A stretch of DNA of 64,000 bases from Caryophanales bacterium UBA2450. Its GTDB lineage: Bacteria; Bacillota_I; Bacilli_A; RFN20; CAG-826. Shown one piece after another: positions 63,938 through 64,000 of this stretch. Within the stretch, counting starts at the first letter, position 1, and the number at the start of each line of letters is the position of its first letter. The position numbers and the translations under genes are program-made. The notes below the pieces were generated by a model that had not been told where the DNA came from, searched no databases, and saw nothing but the letters and a program-made list of their open reading frames with translations. Location: contig DDQE01000050.1 in assembly GCA_002342545.1 (NCBI GenBank), positions 44,365 through 108,364 of the forward strand, read 5' to 3'.

Positions 63938-63971
63938 TTTCGAGAAAGTTGCAATTAATTATTCAATTAAC
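63938..63971 (-). repeat. IS right terminal inverted repeat
   Basis: 34 bp, an exact reverse complement of the left end. The last 29 bases of the window, outside the element, hold nothing recognisable. Confidence 0.93.
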
Positions 63972-64000
63972 GGAATTATAGGCGAAACGCATGAAAATGT

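Larger units (their letters stand above)
62370..63971. mobile_element. Complete IS30-family insertion sequence
   Basis: The ends are perfect 34-bp inverted repeats (62370-62403 and 63938-63971), beginning GTTAATTGAATAATTAATTG. The 1602-bp element holds one transposase gene on the minus strand. It begins at the base after the metK stop codon. No convincing target duplication is seen: the left flank ends ATAG and the right flank starts GGAA. Intact ends and an open transposase suggest recent activity. Confidence 0.93.

Noticed and set aside
1..64000. CRISPR array, prophage or replication origin
   Set aside because: No regularly spaced direct repeats, no phage structural or integrase genes, and no dnaA-box cluster were seen; the only mobile element found is the IS.

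Overview
The window is AT-rich DNA from a Gram-positive, low-GC bacterium of the Bacilli. It carries Bacilli hallmarks: RNA polymerase delta subunit, RNase Y with YmdB and YmcA, GpsB beside a Bacillus-type RNase P RNA, RecU, DnaD, and the pth-mfd-rqcP-tilS-ftsH block. UGA is an ordinary stop (mfd ends in TGA), so this is not a mycoplasma code. No sporulation gene is seen, and several loci are compacted (a minimal CCA-type nucleotidyltransferase, a CinA reduced to its amidase domain). With MEP isoprenoid synthesis (ispF), formate-THF ligase and PduL, I infer an uncultured, host- or gut-associated, fermentative member of the RF39/Erysipelotrichales-like Bacilli. The taxonomy is inference.

Layout. 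(1) 1-10.6 kb is an accessory surface region: four consecutive large exported proteins. One is cut by the window edge, and the others are a subtilisin-like (S8), a clostripain-like (C11) and an M6-like metalloprotease. Three of the four show Ig-like (Big) domains clearly; the fourth has an unassigned beta-rich N-terminal region. They have two anchoring modes: C-terminal membrane segment plus lysines, or lipobox. (2) 10.7-28.2 kb is housekeeping: popT, pth, mfd, rqcP, tilS, ftsH, dusB, lysS, cmk, der, HU, a short nucleotidyltransferase, dnaD, nth, recU, an exonuclease and gpsB. (3) 28.2-39.2 kb holds rnpB, pgsA, cinA, recA, cls, rny, ymdB, miaB, ymcA, miaA and fhs, close to the Bacillus order, with a multi-hairpin leader before rny. 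(4) 39.3-44.2 kb is a pair of overlapping MacB/FtsX-type ABC exporters. (5) 44.3-49.7 kb holds ychF, ispF, argS, rpoE, nrnA and cysQ. (6) 49.7-52.4 kb holds tRNA genes, a choline-kinase-like/NifU fusion and a VanZ-like protein. (7) 52.4-58.6 kb holds pgi, an S1 protein, a HAD phosphatase, gpmI and an M3 peptidase. (8) 58.6-64 kb is mixed: a RhuM/PLD-like gene with a palindromic promoter, tRNA-Leu, pduL with a TSCPD protein, a SAM riboswitch with metK, and a complete IS30-family element with perfect 34-bp ends abutting the metK stop codon.

Gene expression. Many monocistronic or first genes have a TATAAT-like box ending about 7-15 nt before the start codon and no Shine-Dalgarno sequence, as expected of leaderless or near-leaderless mRNAs. 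Internal operon genes and a few first genes use strong AGGAGG sites. mfd appears to start at an ACG codon behind a perfect AGGAGG.

The best candidates for something undescribed are the phosphotransferase-NifU fusion with a tRNA one base after its stop codon, the multi-branched rny leader, the double-RhuM/PLD gene with a dyad over its -10 box, the multi-protease surface cluster with a shared C-terminal domain, and the leaderless promoter architecture.
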